Notes: a model not told the origin generated them from the letters alone. DNA of 64,000 nt from Treponema sp. (GCA_017484285.1 JAFUTH010000001.1:62001-126000); one strand, 5' to 3'. Counted from the first letter of the stretch, positions 7,302-16,280 are shown. A program made the numbers and translations.

Positions 7302-8516
7302 GTGTTTTGGGTATTACTTATTACCGCAGTTTGTATTCTCGTCTTTATTCGTCTGGTGGTGCTTTTTAAAGACCAGATTAATTTTTTCATGACTGGGCAA
7401 GACAAGGGCTTTAAATTCGGCGAGGTCGTTCTGCTCTGGAAGCTCGCAAAAGAAGCTGAACTCGACGAACCGAGCTCGCTCTATATGTCCGTTCCCACGC
7501 TCAACCGAGCAATCGCAAAAATCGTCGCTGATTCACAGGAACGTGGCGATGAGTCATCCGAAAAAACACAGGAATTTATCGCAAAGCTCTACGACTACCG
7601 CACGCAGATTGATTTAGATCACGAAAACCACAAGGGCATCGAATCGACAAAATACCTCGAAAAAGGGCAGCGTCTCAGAATCATCCTGCGGGGAAGCGGC
7701 GTGTTCATGTCGGAGATTCTGAGCAACGGGCACGACATCATCATCCGTGTACCGGTCAAAAAGGGCGTTCGCCCGCTCGACGGCAAGGAATGGGTCAACC
7801 GCGACGTGAGCGTCTATCTCTGGCGCAAGGGAGACGCGGGCTACGTGTTCGACACACGCGTCACGAATGCCGAGGTATTCCAGGGGCAGAGCGCGATTCA
7901 TCTTGCGCACACAAACAAGCTTGAGCGCGCGCAAAAACGAAAATCCGTGCGCGGAACGTGTCAGATTTACGCACAGCTGTATTTTCTTGATTCCGATGAA
8001 CCCATCTATGACGAAGTTGAGGTCACGCCGGGCTACACGTGCCTGCTTGAGGATATTTCCGAGGATGGCGCGCTCATCAGAACGGGCGGGAAGGGGCAGC
8101 CAAACATCAGAATCAAGATTCAGTTCGACATTGACGGCAAATTCATCGTCATGTTCGGTATCGTCCGTGCCGTCGAATACAATCAAAAAGAAAACCAGTC
8201 GCGTCTTCACTTTGAGTGCCTCCACATCGAAACCGACATGAAGAACGCGATCCTCAATTTCATCTACAAAGATTTGTCCGAAGAAAAAAAAGAAGTACTC
8301 GACGCGCTTGCCCAAACCGAAGAAGACGAAAAAGAAGAAAAACAGGGCGAAGTGCAGGCTGAGCCGTCCGCACAGGAAGTGCTCGATTCCGTAAAGCCCG
8401 TCTCTGACGCTGAAACGGCGGCACTCGCGGCAGAAATCACAAAAGAAGACGAATCCGACGCGGAAACCATAAGCGAACTTTCGAAAGACCTTGATACGCT
8501 CAAGAGGGGATTGTAA
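7302..8516 (+). CDS. PilZ-domain c-di-GMP-binding membrane protein
   Basis: The 404-residue product has one N-terminal membrane segment (residues 1-17), a 100-residue linker, a YcgR-like N-terminal barrel (about 118-205) and a PilZ domain (about 210-315). The two c-di-GMP-binding signatures are present: RKSVR (RxxxR) near 212-216 and DISEDG (DxSxxG) near 249-254. The last 70 residues are acidic, Glu/Lys/Ala rich and probably disordered. In spirochaetes PilZ proteins link c-di-GMP to motility and virulence; the partner here is unknown. The start is GTG; the gene is three bases from the next one. Confidence 0.85.
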   Translation: MFWVLLITAVCILVFIRLVVLFKDQINFFMTGQDKGFKFGEVVLLWKLAKEAELDEPSSLYMSVPTLNRAIAKIVADSQERGDESSEKTQEFIAKLYDYRTQIDLDHENHKGIESTKYLEKGQRLRIILRGSGVFMSEILSNGHDIIIRVPVKKGVRPLDGKEWVNRDVSVYLWRKGDAGYVFDTRVTNAEVFQGQSAIHLAHTNKLERAQKRKSVRGTCQIYAQLYFLDSDEPIYDEVEVTPGYTCLLEDISEDGALIRTGGKGQPNIRIKIQFDIDGKFIVMFGIVRAVEYNQKENQSRLHFECLHIETDMKNAILNFIYKDLSEEKKEVLDALAQTEEDEKEEKQGEVQAEPSAQEVLDSVKPVSDAETAALAAEITKEDESDAETISELSKDLDTLKRGL

Positions 8517-8518
8517 CC

Positions 8519-9730
8519 ATGAGAAAGCGTTTTTTACTGCCACTGTTTTTTTTCGTCGCTGTTTTTTCCTTTGCTGATGTCGGCACACTCGAAAAACAAT
8601 TCATCAAAGGCAGCATCTCCGAGAAAATTACCGCCGTGCAGGAAGCGTCGGGGAGCGACGCGCTCTTTCTCGCCATAAAGGGCATGGATTATGCGATTGA
8701 GAACGTCGCCATGCTCGGAACAGACCGTGAGCTTTCCGCCCTTGCGTTGGCTTCCGTGCTTGCGACACCGAAATTGCAGGGCGTAGACGTACAGAACGTG
8801 TTCCATGAGAACGAAATTGCAACCATCTCCGAAAAACTTATTGGCATTTTTAATCTGTTTGACGATGAGACGGTGCGGCTCGCCGTGCTTGACCGCCTCG
8901 AGGGATACACAACCGATTCCAACGGTGCGACACAAACGCTTTTAAACGACTACCTAGCCCGTGCGTTCAACACCGATGCCGCGCACAACGCGGTCATTAA
9001 GCGAACGATTGAGCTTCTCGGCTTTCTCGGAAACGAGACGTCGCTGACCATCATCTACAACGTCTGGCTTACCAATAAATGGCCTGATTCTTCGGAATCA
9101 ACGAAGCGTTCGCTCGTGCTGCTATCCTCAAAAAGCCTGACCGAAAGCATGAAAATATTGTCAAATGCAGAACTCGCCGATGCAGCCCGATTCTTCATCG
9201 CACTAAAAGATTCTACAGAAATTTCTCCTGTTTTTTTGTGTGAGCTTGCTGAAAACGTGCTCATTTTGACTATAAATAAGGCAGAGACCCTGCAAGATGG
9301 CGATGAGGTGTACCGAAATGCGTTCCTGCGGCTTCAGACGGCAACGTTGTCTGCCATCAGCGCGAACCAATGGGCGCACGCCTCGGAAATCGTCAACCTG
9401 AACCTCACGCTCGCCAAAAACGAGTATGAGGCAGGCATTCTTACCGACGAGCTCTTTGCGGCAATCATCACCGCTTCTGCGAAACTGCCGACTTCTGAAC
9501 TTGCGCAGCTTTTGTCAGAATACCTTGCAGAGTGCAACAGCAAAGTAGAAGCCAGCAAAAGCGACTCCGAAATGCCTGCCAAGAGCGTTGTTCTTGCTCT
9601 TATCTCTGCATTGGAGACGCTGGGAGACAAAACGGCATTTGACAACCTGCTCTACGTCACCTACTTGCCGAACTATCCGCAGGATGTCGTCGATGCCGCG
9701 CGCCACGCTCTCGCATCGCTCAAGTGGTAA
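8519..9730 (+). CDS. Secreted helical-repeat (HEAT-like) protein
   Basis: The 403-residue protein has a clear signal peptide (residues 1-18, ending in FSFAD) and is then almost wholly helical, with repeated pairs of amphipathic helices rich in Ala, Leu and Glu, resembling HEAT repeats. I see no catalytic motif. It follows the PilZ gene after two bases and overlaps comEC by seven, so the three genes are cotranscribed. A role as a periplasmic scaffold is inference only. Confidence 0.7.
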   Translation: MRKRFLLPLFFFVAVFSFADVGTLEKQFIKGSISEKITAVQEASGSDALFLAIKGMDYAIENVAMLGTDRELSALALASVLATPKLQGVDVQNVFHENEIATISEKLIGIFNLFDDETVRLAVLDRLEGYTTDSNGATQTLLNDYLARAFNTDAAHNAVIKRTIELLGFLGNETSLTIIYNVWLTNKWPDSSESTKRSLVLLSSKSLTESMKILSNAELADAARFFIALKDSTEISPVFLCELAENVLILTINKAETLQDGDEVYRNAFLRLQTATLSAISANQWAHASEIVNLNLTLAKNEYEAGILTDELFAAIITASAKLPTSELAQLLSEYLAECNSKVEASKSDSEMPAKSVVLALISALETLGDKTAFDNLLYVTYLPNYPQDVVDAARHALASLKW

Positions 9731-10977
9731 AAACACCTCTCTTTCTTTCTGCGCTCATCTGCGCCGTTTTATTGTACTCGGGGCTTGTTCCTGTCAAAAA
9801 AACGCACCCGTTCCGCTCGCTCGCGCCAAAACACGAGATTGTCCGCCTCACGGGCACAGTCCGCTCAAATCCCGTCAAAGTGTCGGACACGCTTTACCGC
9901 GCCGTGCTCTCAGTCGACGATGCTGGCACGCAAAACGGCGTGTATTCATCGCAGGGGCGAGTCACGCTCCTTTTTCCTAAACCGCTCGTCGAGGCGTACT
10001 ATCCCGGAAAATTGTACACCGCCGCTCACAAAAAAGCGCAGAACGGGCTTTTTATCGAAAACGGCGCGCGTCTCTCGCTTTCGGTAACGCTCGTTCGCAC
10101 GGAGCAAGGAAGCGAGCTCGTCTATCGCGTGCACAGCGGGAACATGCTCGGCTGGAGCGGAAGCGCCCTTGTGCGCGCCGTGCACCATTTCCGCGCGCTG
10201 TGCCGGCTTCAGTTTAAGCGGCTCATGTACGCGTGGGGGAATGCGGGCGGGCTTTTGCTCGCGCTTTTGTCGGGAAGCCGGGAGTACACCGAAAAAGCCG
10301 TCGCCGAGGGATTCAAGAACGCGGGCGTCTCGCACATTCTCGCGCTGTCGGGCATGCACGTGGGGCTGTTCGGTGGCATTGCGCTCGCACTCGGGAAAAA
10401 AGCCACGGGAAGGCACGCGGCGGACGCGCTCCAGCTCGCGGCGATTTCTTTTTTTGTCTGGTTTGCCGGTCTTTCGCCGTCGCTCTTCCGCGCGTTTCTT
10501 GCCGCGCTCATTCTGTATTTCAATTCGCTCCTCAGAATGAACCGCCCAGACAAGCTCTCGCTCTTGAGCGCCTGCTTTCTCATACACGCCGTTGCTTTTC
10601 CGAGCCATATCCACGAGGCAGCGTTCATGCTCTCGTACGCCTCGCTCGCGGGGATTCTCGTGTTCGCGCGCTTGTTCCGCTCGTATGTGCCCGTCTTTTT
10701 TCCGCACAAAGTCCGCTGTGCGCTCGCAGACTCGACTGCCGCAACGCTCACGACATCACCCGTCACAGCCGCGCTCTTCCAGAAAATCATGCCGATGGGA
10801 ATCATCGCGACGGTCATCGTCTCGCCGCTCGTGATTTTTTTCCTGTATCTCGGGCTTTTCGGCGTGATAATTTGTCTCATTCTGCCTTTTCTTTCAGTGC
10901 CATTCAGTGCTATTATGAACGCGCTGTATCTTTTGATAAAAAAATCAGTTTTATTTTTTAGTTTTTCGAAGGAATAA
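9724..10977 (+). CDS. ComEC/Rec2-like membrane protein lacking the nuclease domain
   Basis: This 417-residue protein has an N-terminal soluble OB-fold-like region (about 30-145) and a multi-span membrane competence domain (about 150-410). The family signature is present as VSHILALSGMHVGLFGG near 200-216. Full ComEC proteins are about 750 residues and carry a C-terminal metallo-beta-lactamase-type nuclease domain; that domain is absent here and the next gene starts four bases later. The start is a GTG overlapping the stop of the upstream gene. It could still form a DNA channel with a separately encoded nuclease, or serve another function. Confidence 0.85.
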   Translation: MVKTPLFLSALICAVLLYSGLVPVKKTHPFRSLAPKHEIVRLTGTVRSNPVKVSDTLYRAVLSVDDAGTQNGVYSSQGRVTLLFPKPLVEAYYPGKLYTAAHKKAQNGLFIENGARLSLSVTLVRTEQGSELVYRVHSGNMLGWSGSALVRAVHHFRALCRLQFKRLMYAWGNAGGLLLALLSGSREYTEKAVAEGFKNAGVSHILALSGMHVGLFGGIALALGKKATGRHAADALQLAAISFFVWFAGLSPSLFRAFLAALILYFNSLLRMNRPDKLSLLSACFLIHAVAFPSHIHEAAFMLSYASLAGILVFARLFRSYVPVFFPHKVRCALADSTAATLTTSPVTAALFQKIMPMGIIATVIVSPLVIFFLYLGLFGVIICLILPFLSVPFSAIMNALYLLIKKSVLFFSFSKE

Positions 10978-10980
10978 AAA

Positions 10981-11850
10981 GTGACGCACCCGGACTACAA
11001 CAGCCCCCTCGCATTGAAGGCATTTTTAGACGACAACGGCATGGCGATGCAAAAGAAATTCGGTCAGAATTTTCTCGTCAATGCCGACGCACGCTCAAAA
11101 ATCATCGACCATCTCGACGTTTCAAAGGGAACAACGGTCTGGGAAGTCGGGCCGGGCTTGGGCTGCATGACTGACGAGCTTTTGCGCCGCGGAGGGACTG
11201 TCACCGCCTTTGAGATTGACCACGGCTTTGCGCGTCTCGTGCGCGAATTCTTCGCCGACTCTGCGAAAGCGGGCGCGTTCTCGCTCGTCGAGGGCGATGT
11301 GCTCAAGACATGGAAAAAGCACGCCGAGGCAAACGGCACGCCGGAGCGATTTTTCGGCAACCTGCCGTATAATGTGGCGGCAACGATTATCGCCGACACG
11401 ATTAACGCGGGCGTCCGCTTCGAAAAAGCCGTCGTCACGATTCAAAAAGAAGTCGCCCAGCGCATGACGGCAAAAGAGGGCACGGAGCAATACTCATCGT
11501 TCTCGGTGCTCTGCCAATGGGCGTACACGATTAAAAACGTCGTCGAGCTTGCGGGCGGGAACTTCTGGCCCGTGCCGAACGTGGCAAGCCGCGCCGTTTT
11601 GATGACCAAACGCGAGGATTTTCCGCGCTGCGAGAACCCAACACTCTTTATGCGCATGATTCGCCAGCTCTTTTCGTCACGGCGCAAAACCGTGCGCAAC
11701 AATCTGCTTGCGCTCGCGGGCGCAGAAAAGACGGACGCCGCGCTTTCACAGGCGGGCATTTCGCCCTCAATCCGCGCGGAAGCCCTCAGCGTCGATGCCT
11801 TGCTCCATCTCTCTGACGCGCTCAACGCAGTTTTGCATGAAGGAGCGTAG
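10981..11850 (+). CDS. rsmA: 16S rRNA dimethyladenosine transferase RsmA (KsgA)
   Basis: This 289-residue Rossmann methyltransferase dimethylates two adjacent adenosines at the 3' end of 16S rRNA. The N-terminal KKFGQNFLVN motif (residues 22-31) and the SAM-binding VWEVGPGLG (about 52-60) are present, and the catalytic NLPYN is at about 127-131. A C-terminal helical domain completes the family length. The start is GTG, with AAGGA seven bases before it inside the end of comEC. Confidence 0.96.
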   Translation: MTHPDYNSPLALKAFLDDNGMAMQKKFGQNFLVNADARSKIIDHLDVSKGTTVWEVGPGLGCMTDELLRRGGTVTAFEIDHGFARLVREFFADSAKAGAFSLVEGDVLKTWKKHAEANGTPERFFGNLPYNVAATIIADTINAGVRFEKAVVTIQKEVAQRMTAKEGTEQYSSFSVLCQWAYTIKNVVELAGGNFWPVPNVASRAVLMTKREDFPRCENPTLFMRMIRQLFSSRRKTVRNNLLALAGAEKTDAALSQAGISPSIRAEALSVDALLHLSDALNAVLHEGA

Positions 11851-11854
11851 CTTC

Positions 11855-12418
11855 GTGAAGAGATGGCTGCTTGTCCTCAGTTCACTGATTCTCCTTTTTT
11901 CGACACCGAATGCTTTTGCGGCAAGCACGTCGTCGTCGACGAATTACGATGACATTCATTTTCCACAGTGGGTGCGCGATGTGCGCCGCACGGAAATCAT
12001 CACGTTCGGCTCGCTCCCGTTCGTCACGCTCTGGACGACGGTCGGCTATTCGCTCGGAAAATACGGCAAATTCAAAAATCCGCTCGACAAAAGCACGTCG
12101 TCGTTCACCGAGGACGACCAATGGAACATCATCGCCATTTCCGCGGCGACCTGCGTCGGCTTGGGGCTTACCGACCTGACGATAAACCTCATTCTCCGCT
12201 CGCAAAAGCAACGCCGCCTCAGACGGCAGAACATGAATCAGGCGTTTACGGTCATGACGCCGAGCCAAATGGAGCGAGAGAACATGCCGCAGATGCACGA
12301 AGACGAGACGGACGAGCAGGCGCTTGAACGGCTCAAGCGCGAGAACGAAATGGAAGCGCGGCCGAACGGTCCGAACCAAGAGATTTTCAGTTTTGGAGTC
12401 GAAAGTGCCCTTTTTTAG
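11855..12418 (+). CDS. Small membrane protein of unknown function
   Basis: I place the start at GTG 11855, because AAGGAG lies nine bases upstream at 11840-11845; the ATG at 11837 has no such site. The 187-residue product has a signal peptide (ending near NAFAAS, residue 23), two membrane segments (about 45-65 and 93-113), and a charged, methionine-rich cytoplasmic or periplasmic tail. I recognise no family. It overlaps the pseudouridine synthase gene by 14 bases, which suggests translational coupling. Confidence 0.75.
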   Translation: MKRWLLVLSSLILLFSTPNAFAASTSSSTNYDDIHFPQWVRDVRRTEIITFGSLPFVTLWTTVGYSLGKYGKFKNPLDKSTSSFTEDDQWNIIAISAATCVGLGLTDLTINLILRSQKQRRLRRQNMNQAFTVMTPSQMERENMPQMHEDETDEQALERLKRENEMEARPNGPNQEIFSFGVESALF

Positions 12419-13406
12419 CGCGACCATTCCCGCTTCCTTTAGCGGAAGCACGCGGCTCGACAAATACATCGCGACGCTGAGCGCAGACAATTTCGGTGGA
12501 ACGCCAATGAACCGCTCACGACTCAAAAGCTCCTCAAGCGAAATCCTCATCAACGGCAAAACGGCAAAACTCGCCGCAAAAGTAAAGGCGGGCGACACGA
12601 TTGACATTCAGTGGGAAGAGAACGTACCCGAAAACATCGAGCCGGAGAACATCCCGCTTGAAATCCTCTACGAGGACGACAACGTGTGCGTCGTGAACAA
12701 AAAGCAGGGCATGGTCACGCACCCCGCCGCGGGAAACTGGACGGGCACGCTCGTAAACGCGCTCTTGTTCCACTGGGGGCGGGAAGCGATTCATCAGGAG
12801 GCGGGCGAAGCCCAAGACGCACACACACTCGCGCGCAGGCGACCGGGCATCATTCATCGGCTCGACAAAGACACGTCGGGCGTGATTATCACCGCGAAAA
12901 ACCGCGCCGCAGAAGAATTCTTGCACGACGAATTCCTGCACCACAACCGCATCATAAAGGAATACATCGCGATTTGCTGCGGCAGACCGAAATCGCTCGA
13001 GGGCAAAATCGAGACGCAGATTATCCGCGACGAGCGCAACCGCAAGCGCTTCAAGGCAGTCACCGACACGAGCGAGGGAAAGCGCGCCGTCACGCTATAC
13101 AAATGCTTCGCGACCTACGGGCCGTTCTCGCTCATGCGCATCAGAATCAAGACCGGGCGCACGCACCAAATCCGCGTGCACATGAAGTACCTCGGCTGCC
13201 CCGTCATGGGCGACCCGATTTACGGAAACTACCTCAAAGGCTCGCCGTTCCAGAGCGCGACGCTCATGCTCCATGCCTATGTGCTTAAAATCCGCCTGCC
13301 CGGGCAAAAAGAGCGCGTAACGTTCAAAGCAAGCGTGCCACTCCGCTTCAAAAAAGTGCTCCGCACGCTGCATGAAAAATATGGTAAATTGAAAACTGAA
13401 AAATGA
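12405..13406 (+). CDS. Pseudouridine synthase, RluD-like with S4 domain
   Basis: The start is GTG 12405, with GGAG seven bases upstream and the first residues PFFSATIPASF; the frame remains open further upstream but that part is read in the other frame as the previous gene. The 333-residue protein has an N-terminal S4 RNA-binding region (about 17-80) and a catalytic domain containing HRLDKDTSG near 152-160, where the aspartate attacks the uracil. RluA/RluC/RluD all share this plan; the S4 domain and length favour RluD or RluC over RluA. The C-terminal GRTHQIRVHM motif is intact near 255. Confidence 0.92.
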   Translation: MPFFSATIPASFSGSTRLDKYIATLSADNFGGTPMNRSRLKSSSSEILINGKTAKLAAKVKAGDTIDIQWEENVPENIEPENIPLEILYEDDNVCVVNKKQGMVTHPAAGNWTGTLVNALLFHWGREAIHQEAGEAQDAHTLARRRPGIIHRLDKDTSGVIITAKNRAAEEFLHDEFLHHNRIIKEYIAICCGRPKSLEGKIETQIIRDERNRKRFKAVTDTSEGKRAVTLYKCFATYGPFSLMRIRIKTGRTHQIRVHMKYLGCPVMGDPIYGNYLKGSPFQSATLMLHAYVLKIRLPGQKERVTFKASVPLRFKKVLRTLHEKYGKLKTEK

Positions 13407-14149
13407 AAATTGAACATGTACAGATTTTACATACGCCGAGTGCTGATTCTCCGTTCCTCGTTGTCGTAAAACCGGCGGGGCTTCCGTCTGCGCCGCTCCG
13501 TGCAGGAGAGGAGAGCGTATTGACTGAGGCGATTCGGCTGTTTCCTGAGATTGAGAACGTACACGGAAAAAAGGACGTGGAGAAGGGGCTTGTGCACCGA
13601 ATCGACACGGAGACGACGGGGCTTGTGCTCATCGCGACGACGCAAGAAAGCTACGACGCGCTTATCCGCGCGCAGCAAGACAATCGCTTTGAAAAATGGT
13701 ACAGAGCCGAGGTTGAACGCATCCCCGACTGCGCGCGCTTACTCGCAGGCTTTCCGCCCGCTCCAAAAAGCGCGCTCTGCGACACGGAAGACGCGAAGAA
13801 AGAATTCACGGTCACGAGCGCGTTCCGTGCGTTCGGCGTAAAAGGGCAGCAGGTGCGCCCCGTCACCGAAAGCGCGGGAAGGGCGGCGCTCAAAAAGGGC
13901 GGAACAACGCAGTACACCACAGAGATTTCGTTTGAGTCAGAAACGGTCGCGCTCTGCCACATCACGCGCGGATTCCGCCATCAGGTGCGAAGCCATCTCG
14001 CCTGGTGCGGTTTTCCGGTCAAGGGCGACGCGCTCTATAATCCGCACGCGCGCGAGTGCTCCCTAGATGCGCACGACATGCGCTTTTTTGCCACAAAAAT
14101 CAGCTTTCCGCATCCTCTGACTCAAGTTCCTCAAGTCTTTGAAATGTAA
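13403..14149 (+). CDS. Pseudouridine synthase, RluA family without S4 domain
   Basis: The 248-residue product carries HRIDTETTGLVL near 66-77, the catalytic-aspartate motif of RluA-type synthases, and a shortened RGFRHQVRSHL motif near 195-205 in place of GRTHQIRVH. No S4 domain precedes it. It overlaps the preceding synthase gene by four bases (ATGA) and would be made from the same mRNA. Target nucleotide (rRNA or tRNA) cannot be told from sequence. Its last 50 bases are also coding on the other strand. Confidence 0.88.
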   Translation: MKIEHVQILHTPSADSPFLVVVKPAGLPSAPLRAGEESVLTEAIRLFPEIENVHGKKDVEKGLVHRIDTETTGLVLIATTQESYDALIRAQQDNRFEKWYRAEVERIPDCARLLAGFPPAPKSALCDTEDAKKEFTVTSAFRAFGVKGQQVRPVTESAGRAALKKGGTTQYTTEISFESETVALCHITRGFRHQVRSHLAWCGFPVKGDALYNPHARECSLDAHDMRFFATKISFPHPLTQVPQVFEM

Positions 14150-14903
14150 AGACGCAGAACGCTTTGATTCGGTTGTAAAACGCGCGGTCAATTTTTTTGT
14201 CGATGAAGGGCAGCTTGATGATGTCGACACCGCCGAGCGCATAGATAATCCAGTTGTCGCCGTAGCGGAAAATCGAAATCACGGCTATCATCTTTTCTTT
14301 TCCGACCGCGCTGATGAACGATTTGTATCGCACGCGCTCCGTGTTTTTCATCTTGTAGAAATAGTAGCTGCCGCGCTTTTCGGCTTCGATGTAGCCCGTG
14401 TAGTAGTCGAGGGGCTTCATCAAAAAACGCTCGACGATGACTTCCGTTCCCGTCGCCTCATCTTTTGTAATCTTTTGAATCTTCGCGTCGGCGTACAGAT
14501 AGACAACCGAGCTTCCGTCGACATAAAACGGCACACTCGTGTAGCTCTCCTCGGTTTTGAGCATGAGCGAGACAATCTCGGTGAGGTTTTCATAGCCCTC
14601 GTAGGGCAAAATCTTGATGATTTCGGCAAGGTGGTTCGGGTTGACGGCTTGTACCGCCTGCAAAAGCGGCTCGCTCTCGGCGATGCGGCGGATCCGCGCG
14701 TATTTGAGCGAGCCGATGCTGTTGCAGATGATGCCGCCGTTCCTGAGAGAAAGAATCTCGCGACCCGTGAGCCGATCGTTAAACAGATAGTCGATTTCGC
14801 CGTCCATGATTTTCACGGGAGTCTGCGCAAAAAGAACGCCCGGTACAAAAACGACAAGCAGGCAGAGAACCAATGTTTTCAGCGTTTCGATTTTCGATTT
14901 CAA
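14100..14903 (-). CDS. Secreted protein of unknown function, possibly DUF6675-like
   Basis: The 267-residue product has a signal peptide with cleavage near VLFAQ (about residue 27). The remainder is mixed alpha/beta with no catalytic motif that I can name; conserved-looking segments are YARIRRIAESEPLLQAVQ (about 67-84) and ILPYEGYENLTE. The pattern recalls a spirochaete-specific secreted family, which I believe is DUF6675, but that is memory and not a motif match. The start is TTG; the next in-frame ATG would remove the signal peptide. It ends inside the 3' end of the convergent pseudouridine synthase gene. Confidence 0.75.
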   Translation of the reverse strand: MKSKIETLKTLVLCLLVVFVPGVLFAQTPVKIMDGEIDYLFNDRLTGREILSLRNGGIICNSIGSLKYARIRRIAESEPLLQAVQAVNPNHLAEIIKILPYEGYENLTEIVSLMLKTEESYTSVPFYVDGSSVVYLYADAKIQKITKDEATGTEVIVERFLMKPLDYYTGYIEAEKRGSYYFYKMKNTERVRYKSFISAVGKEKMIAVISIFRYGDNWIIYALGGVDIIKLPFIDKKIDRAFYNRIKAFCVFTFQRLEELESEDAES

Positions 14904-14913
14904 TTTTCAATTT

Positions 14914-14942
14914 ATTCTAAACTTTTCTCGCACACTTCGCAA
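14914..14942 (-). promoter_or_regulatory. Promoter of the secreted-protein gene
   Basis: On the minus strand TTGCGA (14937-14942) and TAGAAT (14914-14919) are 17 bases apart. Ten bases separate the -10 box from the TTG start at 14903. No Shine-Dalgarno sequence is seen, only AT-rich sequence. Confidence 0.6.
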
Positions 14943-14947
14943 TCTTG

Positions 14948-14956
14948 TGCTATACT
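14948..14956 (+). promoter_or_regulatory. Extended -10 promoter of the aminotransferase gene, leaderless type
   Basis: TGC-TATACT matches an extended -10 element (TGn plus -10 box), which compensates for the lack of a recognisable -35 box. Nine bases separate it from the ATG at 14966. An upstream in-frame ATG at 14945 lies before the -10 box and so cannot be in a transcript from this promoter. Confidence 0.6.
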
Positions 14957-14965
14957 GTTTTCATC

Positions 14966-16156
14966 ATGATTGCACAGCATATTCAAGAAACGATTAATTC
15001 TAAGGGTGCGTCCGTCATCCGAAAGATGTTTGAAGAAGGAATCGTGCTCAAAAAGCAGCACGGCGACGATAACGTTTTTGATTTTTCACTCGGAAACCCC
15101 GACTTAGACCCGCCGCAAAAGGTCGTCCAGGCGATTCAAGACGAAGCAAAAGATGTCTCACACGGCTGCCACGGCTACATGCCGAACGCAGGCTATCCGT
15201 TCGTGCGCGAGGCAATCGCTCAGAAAATCTCGAGAGAGCAGGGCGTCACCGTAACAGGCGAGCACATCGTCATGACGGTGGGGGCTGCGAGCGCGCTCAA
15301 CTGCGTGTTCAAGGCGATTCTCAATCCCGGCGACGAGGTGATTGTTCCCGCGCCCTTTTTTGCCGAATACCGCCACTACGCCAAAAATCATAGCGGCGTT
15401 TTGATCGAAGTGCCCACCAAAGAGGATTTTTCGCTCGACACCGAGGCAATCAAAGCGCATTTGAGCGCAAAGACGGCGGCTGTCCTCATCAACAATCCGA
15501 ACAATCCTACGGGAAAGATTTATTCACAGGACGACATCAGGGCACTCGCCTCGATTCTAAACGAAAACAACAAAAAGACGGGCAGAATCACCTATCTTAT
15601 CTGCGACGAGCCATACCGCGCGATTGTGTATGACGGCGCAAAGGTCGCGCCCGCGTTCCAGTTCTACGACCACACGGTCATCGTCTCGTCTTTCGCAAAA
15701 GATTTGAGCCTTCCGGGCGAGCGAATCGGCTATGTGGCGGTCAATCCCGCGTCCGACAATCCCGCCGAATTCATCAAGGCGGTCACATTCGCACTCCGTG
15801 TGCTTGGCTGCGTGAACGCTCCCGCGTTTTTCCAGAAAGTCATCGCAAAATCATGGGATGCTGAGGTCGACTACTCGCGCTACAAGACACGGCGCGACAA
15901 ACTCATGGCAGTGCTCGACAACGCGGGAATTAAATATCACAGACCTGAAGGTGCGTTCTATCTCTTCTGCAAAGTGCCAGAAAATTTCAATGGCGATGAC
16001 GGGGATTTCTGCGACCATCTCAAAAAATTCTTGATTCTCGCCGCTCCCGGCACCGGCTTCGGCGGCAAAGGCTGGTTCCGGCTCGCGTATTGCGTGTCAG
16101 AAAAAACAATCGTGAACTCGGAGAAAGCATTTATCGAGGCGATGAAGAATATATAA
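14966..16156 (+). CDS. Pyridoxal-phosphate-dependent class I/II aminotransferase
   Basis: The 396-residue product is a fold-type I aminotransferase of aspartate-aminotransferase type. It shows SLGNPDLDPP near 37-46, NNPNNPTG near 173-180, CDEPYR near 213-218 (the aspartate that pairs with the cofactor nitrogen) and SSFAKDLSLPGERIGY near 244-259 with the lysine that forms the Schiff base. Spirochaete homologues are usually annotated as pyridoxal-phosphate-dependent aminotransferases; substrate cannot be told. ATG 14966 is preferred to ATG 14945 because a -10 box lies between them. Confidence 0.92.
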   Translation: MIAQHIQETINSKGASVIRKMFEEGIVLKKQHGDDNVFDFSLGNPDLDPPQKVVQAIQDEAKDVSHGCHGYMPNAGYPFVREAIAQKISREQGVTVTGEHIVMTVGAASALNCVFKAILNPGDEVIVPAPFFAEYRHYAKNHSGVLIEVPTKEDFSLDTEAIKAHLSAKTAAVLINNPNNPTGKIYSQDDIRALASILNENNKKTGRITYLICDEPYRAIVYDGAKVAPAFQFYDHTVIVSSFAKDLSLPGERIGYVAVNPASDNPAEFIKAVTFALRVLGCVNAPAFFQKVIAKSWDAEVDYSRYKTRRDKLMAVLDNAGIKYHRPEGAFYLFCKVPENFNGDDGDFCDHLKKFLILAAPGTGFGGKGWFRLAYCVSEKTIVNSEKAFIEAMKNI

Positions 16157-16157
16157 A

Positions 16158-16256
16158 TTCCTCACAGAGCGGGGGAGAACACAGAGTGCGTTTTGTTGCT
16201 GAACGACTTTCATCATTCTGAAATCTCTCTGTGCACTCTGTGAACTCTGTGAGAAA
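16158..16256. repeat. Inverted heptad repeat with CACAGAG units
   Basis: CTCACAGAG and ACACAGAGTGCG on the left are answered by CTCTGTGCACTCTGTG and CTCTGTGAG on the right, about 45 bases apart. The plan is the same as in the rfb gaps but the unit is CACAGAG instead of CACAGAT. The element fills the gap between the aminotransferase and glgA. Confidence 0.7.
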
Positions 16257-16280
16257 TTCTATTATTTTGGAGGAAATAGC

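Noticed and set aside
7614-8588. A 324-codon open frame on the minus strand opposite the PilZ gene, rich in Phe
   Set aside because: The poly-Phe stretch mirrors the Glu/Lys-rich tail of the PilZ protein and is not a membrane protein.
12324-12404. Longer N-terminus for the RluD-like protein from ATG 12324
   Set aside because: That stretch codes for the end of the upstream membrane protein in another frame, and GGAG before GTG 12405 marks the better start.
14945-14965. Seven-codon N-terminal extension of the aminotransferase
   Set aside because: The extended -10 box at 14948-14956 lies inside it, so the transcript would begin after the upstream ATG.
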